In this document: positions 63,420 to 64,000 of the stretch, in pieces
How the letters are laid out: each line of letters opens with the position of its first letter
How positions within the stretch are numbered: the stretch's first letter is position 1
NCBI GenBank assembly: GCA_028023455.1
Contig: JAQFVV010000027.1
Location: 6,259,845-6,323,844 of the forward strand
Source: Epiperipatus broadwayi
Taxonomy: Eukaryota > Onychophora > Udeonychophora > Euonychophora > Peripatidae
Length of the DNA: 64,000 nt
Reading direction: 5' to 3'
Made by a program: the position numbers and the translations under genes
Notes under the pieces: generated by a model
Seen by the model: only the letters and a program-made list of their open reading frames with translations
What the model was told of the DNA's origin: nothing
Database searches by the model: none

Positions 63420-64000
63420 TTCTGCTTACAGGCATTTATATTCAATTAACAGAAGCTTAATATTTACTAGGCCTTCCTTATACATCTTGCAGACTAAATC
63501 ACCCACATTTTTCCATTTATGTGTACATTCCCTTGTTGCTAAAGATCCCATTCGAGCCTTAAACAGTACACTACTTTCCTTATTATTATTATCATAAATT
63601 AACTTGCACCCAATATTCTGTTTACTTCTATATATATTTAAACTCTTTTTACTCCCTATGCTAGTTCTCCATCTTCTTATTCTTCTATCACATTCCTTAC
63701 CACTATAACACTCAACAATTCTCCTAACACAATCATCCCACCTTTTGTATAAGTGTACTGACATTATATTCTTTATCCAAATTTTCTGCATACCGCATTA
63801 CCTTTCTCACCCATCTTGTTGCCTACCTTTTATTCATAACCCAATTAAATACTATTTTGGCTATTCTTTTATTATCCATAAACTGCAATCTATCAAACAT
63901 TTTCATTTTGCTTTTTGCATCTCTCATATAAAAACTCGACCATACCATTTCTCCTTGAATTGCCTCCTTTGCCGTCCACACATCTGCATCTAATGCATAT
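63420..64000 (-). mobile_element. 3' part of a non-LTR retrotransposon, continues past the right edge
   Basis: Minus strand. From the right edge: ALDADVWTAKEAIQGEMVWS then MFDRLQFMDNKRIAKIVFNW and ATRWVRKVMRYAENL, typical of the RT thumb and post-RT region. After a frameshift there is a 121-codon open stretch (63791-63426) ending with SVLFKARMGSLATRECTHKW, VCKMYKEG and LLIEYKCL. This is the place of the C-terminal zinc-knuckle-like C..C...H...C of such elements, with two cysteines now Tyr. Inferred to be an insertion in a CS intron. Confidence 0.7.

Overview
This is an AT-rich stretch of an animal nuclear genome, most likely from an invertebrate. Genes are split by long introns with GT-AG borders, and intergenic DNA is full of decayed transposons. 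I cannot name the species; a mollusc or a chelicerate would fit, but nothing here decides it. Three conserved mitochondrial genes are present. HSPD1 (Hsp60) is on the minus strand and only its first two coding exons are in the window (14254-14431 and 2850-3102); the rest lies beyond the left edge. HSPE1 (Hsp10) is complete on the plus strand in four exons (19456-24433). CS (citrate synthase) is on the minus strand and only its last two exons are in the window (62348-62557 and 53160-53321); the rest lies beyond the right edge.

HSPD1 and HSPE1 are head to head and probably share a two-way promoter near 19.1-19.45 kb, where I see heat-shock-element-like sites and an NRF1-like site. This is the same chaperonin/co-chaperonin pairing known from vertebrates: Hsp10 caps Hsp60 to fold imported matrix proteins, and citrate synthase is a matrix enzyme. 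The CS neighbour is probably chance.

Layout: 0-14 kb is HSPD1 intron with a 300-bp tandem duplication, a foldback element (3.64-4.49 kb) and a dead Ty3/gypsy element (5.08-12.39 kb) whose right LTR carries a nested Tigger/pogo-type DNA element. 14.4-19.1 kb is upstream HSPD1 sequence with an inverted pair of tRNA-derived SINEs. 19.4-24.5 kb is HSPE1. 24.87-28.77 kb is a very long diverged palindrome. 30.4-31.9 kb holds Penelope-like fragments joined head to head. 39.5-42.2 kb is an RTE-type LINE. 43.6-51.4 kb holds several copies of a palindromic repeat family and a second Tigger-like copy. 52.5-62.6 kb is the 3' end of CS, with a ghost LINE in its 9-kb intron. 63.4 kb to the end is another LINE tail.

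The most striking large-scale pattern is that unrelated repeats keep appearing as inverted head-to-head pairs, about nine times in 48 kb. One family of these palindromes is flanked by 13-14 bp target duplications and could form very long RNA hairpins.
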